DNA of 64,000 nucleotides from Myxococcaceae bacterium (lineage in GTDB: Bacteria; Myxococcota; Myxococcia; Myxococcales; Myxococcaceae). The stretch covers positions 124,001-188,000 of the forward strand of contig JAEUJQ010000083.1 of the NCBI GenBank assembly GCA_016793095.1, given 5' to 3'. Made by a program: the position numbers and the translations under genes. Shown in pieces: positions 26,235 to 35,232 of the stretch. Below the pieces are notes generated by a model. That model saw only the letters and a program-made list of their open reading frames with translations. It searched no databases and was not told the DNA's origin. Within the stretch, counting starts at the first letter, position 1, and every line of letters begins with the position of its first letter.

Positions 26235-26744
26235 TCACTGGTGCGCGTAGAAGGTGGGCTCGTTGCGGCCGAAGCCGGCCGAGAGGGTTCCGCGGGTGAA
26301 GTTGCTGGCGCCGGCCTGCGCCACCCAGGTGCCGGCCTCGCCCAGGGCGGGCACCAGCACGGCGATGTGGCCCGGGCCGCCGGTCGGGTTGACCCACACG
26401 GCGACGGCCAGCCCGCCGCGATCGGCGTGCATCTGCGCCACCGTCTCCGAGACGTGCGTCCAGCCGTTCGGCCCGCCGAGCTGCGCCAGCCAGGCCGCGA
26501 GCTCGTTCGCCCGGGTGTGCCGCGGCAGCACCGCACCGAGCGCCTCGGCGATGTCCTGGGCGAACAGGTTGCAGAAACTGTCTGCCCGACCATCTCCCGA
26601 GACGTCGCGAGGGGCGTACCTGGCCGTGCCGCGGTGGTGGTGCTCGGCGACGATGGCCATCAGCCGCGCCGGCGCGCGGTTCGACGGGTCCGACCGCAGC
26701 CGAGCCCCTGGGGACTCAAGGCCAAGCGCGAAGAGGTGACTCAT
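26235..26744 (-). CDS. Endolysin, CHAP/NlpC-like
   Basis: 169 residues from ATG 26744 with GGAGG 5 bases upstream. C58 (ADSFCNLFAQDIAEALG) followed by H126 in GGPGHIAVLVPALG gives the Cys...His order of CHAP/papain-like peptidoglycan hydrolases. GLAVAVWVNP is the strand before the His. It would cut cell-wall peptides at lysis. No signal peptide, so release depends on a holin. Confidence 0.75.
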   Translation of the reverse strand: MSHLFALGLESPGARLRSDPSNRAPARLMAIVAEHHHRGTARYAPRDVSGDGRADSFCNLFAQDIAEALGAVLPRHTRANELAAWLAQLGGPNGWTHVSETVAQMHADRGGLAVAVWVNPTGGPGHIAVLVPALGEAGTWVAQAGASNFTRGTLSAGFGRNEPTFYAHQ

Positions 26745-27139
26745 GCGGACCTCCGGAGTCTGGTCGCCGTTCGACGTTCGACCACCTCTCGAGGGAAGGG
26801 CCGACCCTTGGGCCAGCCACGATTCCTGCCCTTGCGCAGCATGTCGGCGGTGTTGTCGGCGTGCGACCCGACGAAGAGATGGTCCGGGTTGATGCACGCA
26901 GGAACATCACATCGATGCAACACGCACTGGCCGGTCTTGACCTCGCCGAAATGCGTCACCCACGATGCTCGATGGGCGTAGACGTTCCCATCTCCAACGC
27001 GGAGCACGCCATAGCCCTTGTTGTTCTTCGCGGCCTTCCACAGCCAACAACCAGTGATCGGGTCCACCGCGATCTTCGCCAGCAGGCGCGTTCGCAGGTC
27101 GCCTCGCACGTACATGCCCTTGAGCTCCGACCGACTCAC
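26741..27139 (-). CDS. HNH endonuclease, homing-type
   Basis: 132 residues from GTG 27139 (GTGA overlap); ATG 27115 is an alternative. The HNH core is VYAHRASWVTHFGEVKTGQC, VLHRCDVPACINPDHLFVGS, HADNTADMLRKGR: histidines, Asn and paired Cys as in stand-alone phage HNH_3 nucleases. It interrupts the lysis cassette, suggesting a selfish insertion rather than a lysis function. Confidence 0.8.
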   Translation of the reverse strand: MSRSELKGMYVRGDLRTRLLAKIAVDPITGCWLWKAAKNNKGYGVLRVGDGNVYAHRASWVTHFGEVKTGQCVLHRCDVPACINPDHLFVGSHADNTADMLRKGRNRGWPKGRPFPREVVERRTATRLRRSA

Positions 27140-27249
27140 GACACCCACCAGGCGGCGGCGATGAAGCTCAGGACGATGGCCGTCATGACGGCCGACTCGA
27201 AGCGGTCGCGACGGGCCTCGTCCTCGAGGTGGCGCTCGTAGTTCGTCAT
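27136..27249 (-). CDS. 37-residue single-span membrane protein
   Basis: ATG 27249 overlaps the upstream stop (ATGA) and GGGGG lies upstream. A charged N-terminus (YERHLEDEARRDRFE) is followed by one hydrophobic helix (SAVMTAIVLSFIAAAWWV). Size and place in the lysis block suit a small holin or lysis modulator. Confidence 0.55.
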   Translation of the reverse strand: MTNYERHLEDEARRDRFESAVMTAIVLSFIAAAWWVS

Positions 27250-27605
27250 CGGGCAACCCCCTCCGCGAGCTCGCTCCTGATGGGGCACGAGGCCACCGAA
27301 CAGCCCTGGCTCTGCAGCTCCTCCAGCGCCTTGCCGTGGGCCTCGACCTGCTGCCGCAGCAAAGCAATCTCGATGCGGAGCGGCTCGAGCTCGATGCGTG
27401 TCACCGCGGTCGCCCCGAAGACGGCGAGCTCGCGCTTCACCTCGCCGAGCTCCTTCTTCAGCTCGCCCAGCGCCTCGAGGATGGCTGCCGACTCCCGGTT
27501 CCCCAGGAGCCGCGAGAGGAAGAACCAGAAGCCGGCGCCGCCAGCGGCGGAGCCACCCAGCTTCGCCACCTCCTGGGCCGTGTCGGTGAGGTTCGGGTCC
27601 GCCAT
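27246..27605 (-). CDS. Membrane-associated coiled-coil protein of the lysis region
   Basis: 119 residues. A short hydrophobic segment (AAGGAGFWFFLSRLLG) precedes a long coiled-coil (ILEALGELKKELGEVKREL; LRIEIALLRQQVEAHGKAL). Coupled to the 37-residue gene. Possibly a holin or lysis accessory; no family is firmly recognised. Confidence 0.55.
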   Translation of the reverse strand: MADPNLTDTAQEVAKLGGSAAGGAGFWFFLSRLLGNRESAAILEALGELKKELGEVKRELAVFGATAVTRIELEPLRIEIALLRQQVEAHGKALEELQSQGCSVASCPIRSELAEGVAR

Positions 27606-27653
27606 GCACCGGCAGGGTGCCCCGGGCCCTTCACACGATGCCCGGGCCCGTCG

Positions 27654-30416
27654 TCACTGGGTGGCGAAGCTGATGCCGCTGAGGCTGACCCACTCATTCA
27701 CGGGCACCGCTGGGCTGATGACGACCTGCCCGTTGGCCTGCACGTCGACGCGGACGAAGCCGCCAGCCCCGATGCCCACGGCGGAGAACGCCTCGTCGGC
27801 CGGTGGGCGGTAGCCGCTTGGCAACGTGAAGGGAATGGAGCCCCCCGCGCGCACCACAGTCGTCTGCACCAGGCCCCGGAGTCGAACGATGCCGAGCGAG
27901 TCCTTGCTATAGGCGGCATTCGCAAACGGCGCGCCCCAGTTCTGCCAGTTGGCGCCGAAGAGCGCGGCGGCGCCAATCCACGGGTCCTGGTCGATGCGCG
28001 CGCGGTGGAAGTCGGCCTCCTGGACGTAGATGTCGCCCACGTCCCAGGAGACCGCCGTGCTGCCCGCCGTCGCGCGCCTGAGGCGCAGCTGCAGGAAGTT
28101 CACGTTCGACGGGATGGTGCCGTACCCAGAGCCGAAGTCGATGACGGTGTCGTACCAGGTGTTCAGCGTTGGGTACGGGCCTGCCGAGTCGCCGGAAAGC
28201 GTCACCGAGTAGTTGATGATTTGGGTCGTGAGCGCCGCGTCCGAGAAGCCCCAGACGTCGACGATGAGGTCGTACGGCGAGCCGACCCCCGAGCCAGCCT
28301 GCCGGCGGATGCTCAGGTAGATGTTGAAGTTCCTGAGGCCGCGGCGCACCTCGAAGGCGGAGGACAGGAGGGAGCCCCGCTTCGAGGCGTGGGCGCGCAG
28401 GGCGATGTACCGGCCCTTGTTCGTGTCGGTGCCGTAGTAGACGGAGCCGCTCGAGCTCCACTCCTCGGCGTTCTCCGCCGGCAGCGTCGAGAGCTGCCAG
28501 TGGTCGACGGGGTTGGACGCGAGGTCGTCGGAGGCGTGCTCGAAGTTGCCGTTCAGCGGCAGATGGCTCTGTGTGGACTTCGAGTCGTAGTGTCCGCAGA
28601 GCGCCCTCGACGCCACGAAGGACACCTCGTCGCTCGCCTCCCCGTACACGTGGCGGTCTCCGTTCTTCGAGTAGGGGATGGCCTTCGAGTAGTACGTCTT
28701 CCCGGGGACCAACGACGAGACGACGTGGGACGTGGACTGGCCCGCGCTCTTGAGCGTCGACGCAGAGGGCGTAAACCCGGCAGTGGGCGCGACGTGCAGC
28801 TCGAAGTTCTGGTTGAGGGCGTTCTTCGCCAGCGTCTGCGTGATGCTGAACTTGGTGCCAGAGACGGTGAACTCGGGCGTCATCGTCGCCACGTTCACGT
28901 TGTTCAGCAGGGAGTTGAGGTGCAGGTCGCTGCGGTCGGCCCGGCCGTCTCGCTCGTGCCATCGGTCGAAGGCTGCTGCGCCCTTCGCTCTCAGCCTCAG
29001 CGAGGTCTCGCTGCCGCCTCCAGACACGCGATGAGTGAAGCCCTGCACCGCGAGCAGTTGCTGGACGGCCCAGTGCTGCTGGTCTGCCGGCAGCGTGAGG
29101 TAGTCGTTGACCTCGAGATAGGGGTCGAACGGCGTGGCGATGGCGACCTCGACGAGCGGGTCCTTGAGGTCGTCGCGGATGGCCTCGGCCATGCGCTGGG
29201 CCTCGGCGCTCGTGTCGATGTTGCTGGAGTCTGCCTCCTGAATCTCCATGAACCGGCGGCCGTACTTGGCAATCGAGCTGCTGTCTGACGCCACGTAGAA
29301 CTTGCGCCGAGGGCGCCCCTCGGCGGCGAGCGCGGAGCTGTCGTTGTAGGTGACACGCACCACATTCCGCACGTCGAAGACCTTCACCGCGGCCTCGCTG
29401 ACCGAGCGCACGTAGTCCTCCGAGAAGGTCCGCGTCGCGCCCGGCGACGTGCGCGCGGGCGCCCGCAGCGTGAGGTTGAATGCACCGGCAGAGAAGGCGA
29501 ACCGCAGCTCCCACCCGAGCTGGTCACCGAGGCGCTTCACCGCATCCAGCACTGAGGTGCGCTCTTGCAGCCAGGGCTTGACGTTCCACGACGGCGAGAC
29601 GGGGCACTGCACGGTCGTGTACCCGCTGCCCAGGTTGTCATCGATGAGCTGCTGGATGATGGACTGCACCGCGGTGCCGGTGGTGTCGCTCGTCGAGCCT
29701 GCCTCGGTGAACGTCACGCCGCCGCTCACCACCGTGGCCCCACTGCCTGTCGGCCAGGCCGGCTCGGTCGTGCCCTGCGCGCCGCTGACGGTGGTGGCCT
29801 TGTAGAAGTGCCCGTTGCGCTTCAGGGCGCTGGGTACGACGAGCTCGTTGAGTGAGACGGCCTCGAGGTCGTTCCGCCAGATGATGCAGCCCCGGGTCGC
29901 GTTGGCGCCCTGGGCGAATCCGTACGCGCGCTCGGTCTCAATCCAGGTGTCGCGCAGCTTCGCCCAGCGGTCGGTGCAGGTGAGCACCACCTCCTCGTCC
30001 GCCCACTGCACCTCGTCAATGAAGCCGTCGAAGAGAAGCAGCGCGTCGATGGGGGCGTCGCGCGTGCCGTGCTGGCCGGCTGAGTCGATGACGAGCGCTG
30101 CAGACAGCTTCACGCGGCGACCAGCGGCGACGACAGGCTCAGTCCCGCTGAAGTTCAGCGCCGTGCCCTCCTCGCCGATGACGGCGGTGGACACGACAAG
30201 GGGGCTGATGAGGGCGTAGCCCTTCCGACGGACGAGGCGGATGGTGGCAGTCCGCGGCGAGTCGAGGTCCTCCTGGACCTCTGCGTCCACCACCCAGTCG
30301 CGCAGCTCACGGCTTGCGCCGCCCGAGCTCGAGTAGACGAGGAAGGAGGTGACGGCGCCGCCGTGGTTTGGGTTCGCGAGGACGTAGATAGCCTGAGTTG
30401 ATGCGGTGCGGGCCAT
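27654..30416 (-). CDS. Large tail-tip protein with C-terminal receptor-binding-like domains
   Basis: 920 residues. The N-terminal 470 residues look like a tail hub (RDWVVDAEVQEDLDSPRTAT; DGFIDEVQWADEEVVLTCTD; WLQERTSVLDAVKRLGDQLG). Next comes a fibronectin-III-like segment (NFELHVAPTAGFTPSASTLK ... GKTYYSKAIPYSKNGDRH). A jelly-roll-like carbohydrate-binding region follows (LNGNFEHASDD ... WYDTVIDFGSGYG), then a C-terminal strand domain. Location after the tape measure fits the adhesion end of a siphovirus tail; domain functions are inferred. Confidence 0.7.
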   Translation of the reverse strand: MARTASTQAIYVLANPNHGGAVTSFLVYSSSGGASRELRDWVVDAEVQEDLDSPRTATIRLVRRKGYALISPLVVSTAVIGEEGTALNFSGTEPVVAAGRRVKLSAALVIDSAGQHGTRDAPIDALLLFDGFIDEVQWADEEVVLTCTDRWAKLRDTWIETERAYGFAQGANATRGCIIWRNDLEAVSLNELVVPSALKRNGHFYKATTVSGAQGTTEPAWPTGSGATVVSGGVTFTEAGSTSDTTGTAVQSIIQQLIDDNLGSGYTTVQCPVSPSWNVKPWLQERTSVLDAVKRLGDQLGWELRFAFSAGAFNLTLRAPARTSPGATRTFSEDYVRSVSEAAVKVFDVRNVVRVTYNDSSALAAEGRPRRKFYVASDSSSIAKYGRRFMEIQEADSSNIDTSAEAQRMAEAIRDDLKDPLVEVAIATPFDPYLEVNDYLTLPADQQHWAVQQLLAVQGFTHRVSGGGSETSLRLRAKGAAAFDRWHERDGRADRSDLHLNSLLNNVNVATMTPEFTVSGTKFSITQTLAKNALNQNFELHVAPTAGFTPSASTLKSAGQSTSHVVSSLVPGKTYYSKAIPYSKNGDRHVYGEASDEVSFVASRALCGHYDSKSTQSHLPLNGNFEHASDDLASNPVDHWQLSTLPAENAEEWSSSGSVYYGTDTNKGRYIALRAHASKRGSLLSSAFEVRRGLRNFNIYLSIRRQAGSGVGSPYDLIVDVWGFSDAALTTQIINYSVTLSGDSAGPYPTLNTWYDTVIDFGSGYGTIPSNVNFLQLRLRRATAGSTAVSWDVGDIYVQEADFHRARIDQDPWIGAAALFGANWQNWGAPFANAAYSKDSLGIVRLRGLVQTTVVRAGGSIPFTLPSGYRPPADEAFSAVGIGAGGFVRVDVQANGQVVISPAVPVNEWVSLSGISFATQ

Positions 30417-30419
30417 GCG

Positions 30420-31355
30420 TCACACCTCCACGAGCTCGCACTCGATGCTGACGGCGCTCGGGTCCCACGCCCCGTCGCGGTGGTGGGGCATCGGGTTGAT
30501 GGTGGTGCACTCCCCCAGGGCGATGAAGCTGCGAACGCCGTTCGCTGCGGCTGAGAGACTGCCAGGGAGGAGGTCGGTCTCGACCAGCACCCGTGGCAGG
30601 TGCGGCGCCCTGAAGCCTCCGTCGTTCCACGCACCAAGCAGCGTGTCTACCTGTGCCTGCTGGAAGAACCGGGGGATGAGGAAGAGGACCGAGTAGCTGG
30701 TCTCGACGGTGCCGGGCTGGATGATGAGCTCCGAGCCCGTGAACGTCCGCGAAACCTCATTCCCAGTGTACGCCTGCGCAGCACCCGCCGACGGTGGAGC
30801 GCCCAGCCGCTCGCGGGACACGTCGGGCGTTCCAACAGCTGAGCGCCAGCTCCACCCGAACAGGCGCGCATTGGCGCTGCCGCCAATCGTCCTGAAGCCG
30901 ATGAGGGTCACGCCGTCGATGCCGGGGTTCGACGCGTAGCCGCTCACAGCGGTCTGCTGCCTCGGCCTGATGTTGGGGATGACGAGGTTCTCGATGCCAC
31001 CGCCAGGGTCGGCGAAAATGGCGGCGTCGGGGTCGAACTCAGTCAGCGGGTTCACGTTGCTGACCATCCCCGAGTACCACCCGAGGTTCGACGACGCCCG
31101 GAGGCCCTTGCTGCCGTACGTGTCGCTCACCATCGACCAGTACTCGCCCTCTCCCGTGATGAGAGCCCGGTACAGCATGGCCTCGTCGAGCGACCGCGGC
31201 GCGAGCGCGAAGCTGATGGTGGCCTTCGTCCCGCGTCGGTCGCGCTGCAGGAAGCCGTTGGCGCCACGCATGGTGCTGCCCACCACCTCTTCCGTCACCG
31301 TGACGGAGTCGATAAGGACAGGCAGCGGTACCTTGTTCACCATCAGCATCGGCAC
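30420..31355 (-). CDS. Tail protein, distal-tail position
   Basis: 311 residues immediately after the tape measure, the usual place of the distal tail protein. Beta-rich (PVLIDSVTVTEEVVGSTMRG; TKATISFALAPRSLDEAMLY). No motif proves the family. Three-base spacing to both neighbours shows one transcription unit. Confidence 0.65.
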   Translation of the reverse strand: MPMLMVNKVPLPVLIDSVTVTEEVVGSTMRGANGFLQRDRRGTKATISFALAPRSLDEAMLYRALITGEGEYWSMVSDTYGSKGLRASSNLGWYSGMVSNVNPLTEFDPDAAIFADPGGGIENLVIPNIRPRQQTAVSGYASNPGIDGVTLIGFRTIGGSANARLFGWSWRSAVGTPDVSRERLGAPPSAGAAQAYTGNEVSRTFTGSELIIQPGTVETSYSVLFLIPRFFQQAQVDTLLGAWNDGGFRAPHLPRVLVETDLLPGSLSAAANGVRSFIALGECTTINPMPHHRDGAWDPSAVSIECELVEV

Positions 31356-31358
31356 GAG

Positions 31359-33509
31359 TCACTCTCCCGTGTCGGAGAAGCGGCCGCGTTTCTGCGACCT
31401 GAGCCGCTCGAGCTGCGCCTTCATCGCCTGGAGCGCATTCCCGTCGACCGGCGTGGTGACGTACACCTCGATGCTGCCGTAGACGTTCATCGCGCCGTCG
31501 GCGGCCGCGTACTGCTGGTAGGCCACCTTGTAGCCGCTGGGGACGTTGGTGAGGGTCTCTCCGAAGTCGCGGAACGAGGTCGCCACCTGGGTCGCAGCAG
31601 CAGCAGCCTCCTCGTCGGCGGTGGCCTTGGTCGCCACCGCCATCGCCGCGTCGTAGTTCGTGAGCGTCATGGCCGCGAGGGCGTCGTGGAAGGCCTTCGT
31701 CGAGGCCTTGCCCTGGCGGACGAAGTCGCCTGCGTTGCGCACCGTGCCAGCAGTGAAGATGGCGATGACGGTGTCGACGATGCCGGCGATGGCGTCGAGG
31801 AGGGTGTTCCAGACTGCGACAATGGCGGTCGCGAGGGCGCCCACAACCGTGAGAATCACCCGCGTGATTTCGAACAGGATGCGCATCACGACCTCCAGCA
31901 CCGCGACGAGCGGCTCGAGAATCGTCGCGATGAAGCTGAACAGCGGGGCCAGCATCGACAGGAAGTGGCCGACGATGACCAGGATGGGCGCGATCCGCCG
32001 CACGACCGAGGCGACGACGTTCAGGATGGGTGAGACAGCGGTGACGACGTTGGCCACGGCCTGGAAGGCGGGGGCGAGGACTTCACCGAGCGCGCCCAGG
32101 AGATCTCGCGCAGCCGGCTCGAGCGCCTGAATCACCAGCTCGAGGCCGCCTCCTGCGACGTTCATGAGGTTGGTGAATGCTTGCGTCTTCGCGAGCAGCT
32201 CGGCGAGACCAGCAGCGACGGCCGCCCACGGCCCCCCCTGCACGCCGGCGTTGATGACGTTGCTGACAATGCCGCCAGCCTCGCCCAGCTTGGCGACGAA
32301 GGCCTGGGCCGTGCCCGCGATACTGGACTGCATGGCCGCGCTCGCCTCCGCCGCCGCCTGCTGCGCGTCGAGCGCGCCCTGGGCGCCCTTCATGGCCTCC
32401 GGCGACGCCACCGCCGGCGAGAGCTGGCTCAGTCGCGAGCCTCTCGGCCCGCCGACGCTGGCGGCCCTCGCCACGCTCTGGTTCGACGCGGAGACCATGT
32501 TCGGCGCCTGTACGGGGTATGGCGCTCCGGGCGCTGCCTTCCCGACGGTGAGCGGCACCGACTTCGAGAACCTGCTCTTCAGCGAGTCGGACTTGAGGCC
32601 GAGCTCGTCGAAGATTTTCGACCACTCGTCCTTGTACGCCCCAGCCGCCGCCTTCCCCAGGTCGACGGCCGCGACGACCATGCGCTTCACGGCCGCACCA
32701 GACTTCATGTCAGCGGCGACGGCATCAATGACTCCGAGCGAGCCCCGCATCGCTCTGGCGACGTCCTTGTTCCCGATGAGTTCCTCGAACCGGGCGAGCA
32801 GGAGGATGCCCGCCTTCATCGTCCCGGCAAAGCCGTCGATGACGCGACCGAACAGCCCGGTGACGTACCCGGTGACGTCGGCCCACGTGTCGGCGAACCA
32901 CTGAGCCACCCGGGCGGCCACCTGCTGGATGCCTCCCCAGTTCTCCCGCCAGGCCCTGTGCAGCACCGCGATGCCGGCGGAGACTGCCGCCAGGACTGCC
33001 AGCACGGCCAGGAGTGGCCCGACGCCGATGGCCGCGATGGCCCCGGCGACGCCGCTGAAGACACCCGCGAGCGTGCCGCTCAGCGTCGCCAGGCGGCCGA
33101 CGACGAGGGAGACCGCGGTGATGGCCGCGGCGGCCTTGAAGACGTCGCCCACCATCGCCTTCGTCTCTGGCGACAGCTGCGCGAACGCGTCGCCCAGGCC
33201 CCGGATGACGCTCGACGCCTCGCGCACCGCGGGCACCAGCGCCTCGGCCACCGGCTTCGCGGCTTGCTTCATGGACAGGTTGAGCTCGTCCATCGCGCGT
33301 TTCGTGGGTCCGCTGACGTCGGAGGCCAGCTTCAGCGCGGCGACGCCCACGGCGGTGATGCTGCCGGCCACCTGGGCGGCGTCGTTGGCGGCCTTCTTCA
33401 CCTCGCGGCTGAACTTCTCGACGCTCTTCAGCGCGTCCTGCATCGACTTCGAGAAGCCGGACGTGTCGGCGGAGAGCGAAACGAAGAGGTTCCCGATGCG
33501 CATCGCCAT
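31359..33509 (-). CDS. Tail tape measure protein
   Basis: 716 residues. Starts IGNLFVSLSADTSGFSKSMQ, a common opening for tape measures. The body alternates coiled-coil (SVEKFSREVKKAANDAAQVA) with hydrophobic segments (AITAVSLVVGRLATLSGTLAG; VVASVVRRIAPILVIVGHFL; ITRVILTVVGALATAIVAV). It sets tail length and probably enters the host membrane during DNA injection. The usual rule of about 0.15 nm per residue would give a tail near 107 nm. Confidence 0.9.
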   Translation of the reverse strand: MAMRIGNLFVSLSADTSGFSKSMQDALKSVEKFSREVKKAANDAAQVAGSITAVGVAALKLASDVSGPTKRAMDELNLSMKQAAKPVAEALVPAVREASSVIRGLGDAFAQLSPETKAMVGDVFKAAAAITAVSLVVGRLATLSGTLAGVFSGVAGAIAAIGVGPLLAVLAVLAAVSAGIAVLHRAWRENWGGIQQVAARVAQWFADTWADVTGYVTGLFGRVIDGFAGTMKAGILLLARFEELIGNKDVARAMRGSLGVIDAVAADMKSGAAVKRMVVAAVDLGKAAAGAYKDEWSKIFDELGLKSDSLKSRFSKSVPLTVGKAAPGAPYPVQAPNMVSASNQSVARAASVGGPRGSRLSQLSPAVASPEAMKGAQGALDAQQAAAEASAAMQSSIAGTAQAFVAKLGEAGGIVSNVINAGVQGGPWAAVAAGLAELLAKTQAFTNLMNVAGGGLELVIQALEPAARDLLGALGEVLAPAFQAVANVVTAVSPILNVVASVVRRIAPILVIVGHFLSMLAPLFSFIATILEPLVAVLEVVMRILFEITRVILTVVGALATAIVAVWNTLLDAIAGIVDTVIAIFTAGTVRNAGDFVRQGKASTKAFHDALAAMTLTNYDAAMAVATKATADEEAAAAATQVATSFRDFGETLTNVPSGYKVAYQQYAAADGAMNVYGSIEVYVTTPVDGNALQAMKAQLERLRSQKRGRFSDTGE

Positions 33510-33512
33510 GGC

Positions 33513-33719
33513 CTACCTCCGTCTCGACCGCGCCTTCGACTTCTGCTCGGCCTCGCGCATCGCCTTCTTGTGCTCCTCGGCCTCCACCTCGAAGAGCGCG
33601 CCCCACTCGGCGAGCTCCGTGACAGTGAGCCGCTCCTCGAGCTCCGTCACCGTCATGCCTCCCAGCTTCTGCGCGATGGCGAACACGAGGCGGCGCTCGC
33701 CACCGCGCTTCAGTTTCCC
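33513..33719 (-). CDS. T extension of the G/GT tail assembly chaperone
   Basis: Read only after a -1 shift at 33713-33719, which joins the G protein to a 66-residue extension (KRGGERRLVFAIAQKLGG, then VTELEERLTVTELAEWGALF, and a Lys/Arg-rich tail). The extension has no ribosome site of its own near the junction. GT proteins bind both the tape measure and tail-tube subunits during tail assembly and are absent from the virion. Confidence 0.8.
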   Translation of the reverse strand, partial: GKLKRGGERRLVFAIAQKLGGMTVTELEERLTVTELAEWGALFEVEAEEHKKAMREAEQKSKARSRRR

Positions 33720-34084
33720 TTCGTCTCCTCCACCGCCTTCGCGTCGGGCCCCAGCGCGGCCATCGCGGCCTTGCCCACGAGGCCCCAGTACGGGTCGTCC
33801 ACCGCCAGGCCCATGACGGTTGGCACGTCGTTGTCGCTCCAGATGCGCACGCCCGACTCGTCGACGGCGAGGCGCGTGACGCACAGGGCGGTGAAGCGGT
33901 CGGGCGACTCCACCACCGCCTCCTTCCCGTCGGCCTTCACGCCGCCGAGCTGGAGCAGCTCCTTTCGCTCGGCCACCGTCGCCGTCTTCACGAACACCTT
34001 GCCGATGCCGGGCACCTCGCCGGCTTCGCGGAGGACCGGCTTGCTGCGGGCGAGGATGGCGGCGCGAATCTCTGCTGCGTTCAT
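33710..34084 (-). CDS. Tail assembly chaperone G
   Basis: 124 residues. Sits between the tail-tube genes and the tape measure, the fixed position of G-type chaperones. Mixed alpha/beta with LREAGEVPGIGKVFVKTATV at the front and a WGLVGKAAMAALGPDAKAV C-terminus. It ends in ETKGN followed by TGA, with the slippery heptamer covering the last two codons. Confidence 0.8.
   Translation of the reverse strand: MNAAEIRAAILARSKPVLREAGEVPGIGKVFVKTATVAERKELLQLGGVKADGKEAVVESPDRFTALCVTRLAVDESGVRIWSDNDVPTVMGLAVDDPYWGLVGKAAMAALGPDAKAVEETKGN
33713..33719 (-). promoter_or_regulatory. Programmed -1 ribosomal frameshift site GGGAAAC
   Basis: On the minus strand the last sense codons of G read AAG GGA AAC TGA. 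GGGAAAC is a canonical X-XXY-YYZ slippery heptamer, close to GGGAAAG of lambda G/GT. Slipping back one base re-pairs GGG AAA and continues as CTG AAG CGC, giving a 190-residue GT fusion. Confidence 0.85.
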
Positions 34085-34086
34085 GT

Positions 34087-34740
34087 TCAGGCTCCGATGG
34101 CTGCGACGGCCGCCCCGCCCCCGGGGCTTGAGCCGTCGAAGGCGACGTCGGCCGTCACCAGCCCGTCGACCTCGTTGGTGATGTTGTGCGACGAGAACAG
34201 CACCCAGGCGCGGAGGCGCTCACCCGAGGCGAAGAGGACGTCGAGGACGCGGTGTGCGCCGGCCTTCAGCCACCCGTCCACCGACTGTGTGCCGCCGGTG
34301 ACGGTGTCGATGTCCACCGTCTGCACCTGCAGCGACTTGAGGCTCCCCGAGAAGTCCACGAGTCCGGGCGTCTTCTTCCGCCACTGCGACTCGAAGACGC
34401 TGGAGTCGAGCAGCTCGCGCGACATCTCGAAGCTGCCCGAGGTGCACTCCGCCACCTGGTACGTGGGCAGGTACGAGAAGTCGACGGTGACGGGCCCTGT
34501 GACGGTGTAGCCGCCGACGAACTCGACGACGCCGAAGAGGTGCTCGACGGCGAGGATGTTCGCGGCCGCGACCGAGACCCCGTTGTCCTTCACGGTGATG
34601 GCGGCCGTCGGTTCGATGATGCGCCGGGCCGCGTTCGTCACCTGGTAGCGCTTGCCGGTGAGGAAGGTGGTGGCCTCGCCCGTGACTGGCACCGCAGCGC
34701 CCGTCACCTTCACCGCGGTCTGCCAAGCAGCGCGAGCCAT
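34087..34740 (-). CDS. Tail-tube-like protein, second copy
   Basis: 217 residues. Contains the same ordered features as the neighbouring major tail protein: CTSGSFEMSRELLDSSVFES, then WRKKTPGLVDFSGSLKSLQV. An N-terminal addition of about 90 residues (VTGEATTFLTGKRYQVTNA) is extra. It may form the tail tube jointly with the next gene, or a specialised ring at the tail end. Confidence 0.65.
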   Translation of the reverse strand: MARAAWQTAVKVTGAAVPVTGEATTFLTGKRYQVTNAARRIIEPTAAITVKDNGVSVAAANILAVEHLFGVVEFVGGYTVTGPVTVDFSYLPTYQVAECTSGSFEMSRELLDSSVFESQWRKKTPGLVDFSGSLKSLQVQTVDIDTVTGGTQSVDGWLKAGAHRVLDVLFASGERLRAWVLFSSHNITNEVDGLVTADVAFDGSSPGGGAAVAAIGA

Positions 34741-34753
34741 GACGCCTCAGGCC

Positions 34754-35176
34754 TCAGACGGCGACCGGCGCGGCGGTGAACTGGAACGAGGCCTCGAAGG
34801 CCACGACGTCCTCGAGGTCTCCTGAGTGGTTCGCCGAGGCCACCTTGCACTCGACCTGGAAGCCCTTCTGGCCGGCGCTGCCCGACGGGTTGAACTCGAC
34901 CTGCACCCAGATGCTGGCGCCCGACAGCAGCGACGAGCGGATGAGGGACTGGGGCGCGTCGGCGAACTCGGCGAAGCCCGACATGTCGACGGTGCCGTCG
35001 AGGAGCCCGAGCAGCTTCTGGTGCCAGCCCGAGGTGTCCTTGAACGTGGTGACGTCCAGGAGGTTCGCCTCCTGGTTGAGGCTGCACGTCTTGATGCCTG
35101 CCACCTCGTCGCTGCCCGAGGGGGCGGCGGCAGAGGCCTTGACGTAGACTTTCGTGGGGTGAGCGGCGACGGCCAT
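34754..35176 (-). CDS. Major tail tube protein
   Basis: 140 residues. CSLNQEANLLDVTTFKDTSG, then WHQKLLGLLDGTVDMSGFAE, follows the lambdoid tail-tube pattern (an L-D-x-T-x-F strand, then PGxxDxSG-like turn). Located between the tail terminator and the chaperones as expected. It forms stacked hexamers around the tape measure. Confidence 0.75.
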   Translation of the reverse strand: MAVAAHPTKVYVKASAAAPSGSDEVAGIKTCSLNQEANLLDVTTFKDTSGWHQKLLGLLDGTVDMSGFAEFADAPQSLIRSSLLSGASIWVQVEFNPSGSAGQKGFQVECKVASANHSGDLEDVVAFEASFQFTAAPVAV

Positions 35177-35232
35177 GGGTGCGTGCCTCCGAGAGAGGCC
35201 TCACCGTGCCGCGAGTCGTTCACACGATGCCG

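Noticed and set aside
27336-29288. 650-codon plus-strand frame
   Set aside because: Antisense to the tail-tip gene and lysis genes; no domain or repeat signal.
32181-34181. 666-codon plus-strand frame
   Set aside because: Antisense to the tape measure and chaperone genes; Arg/Asp/His-rich shadow composition.
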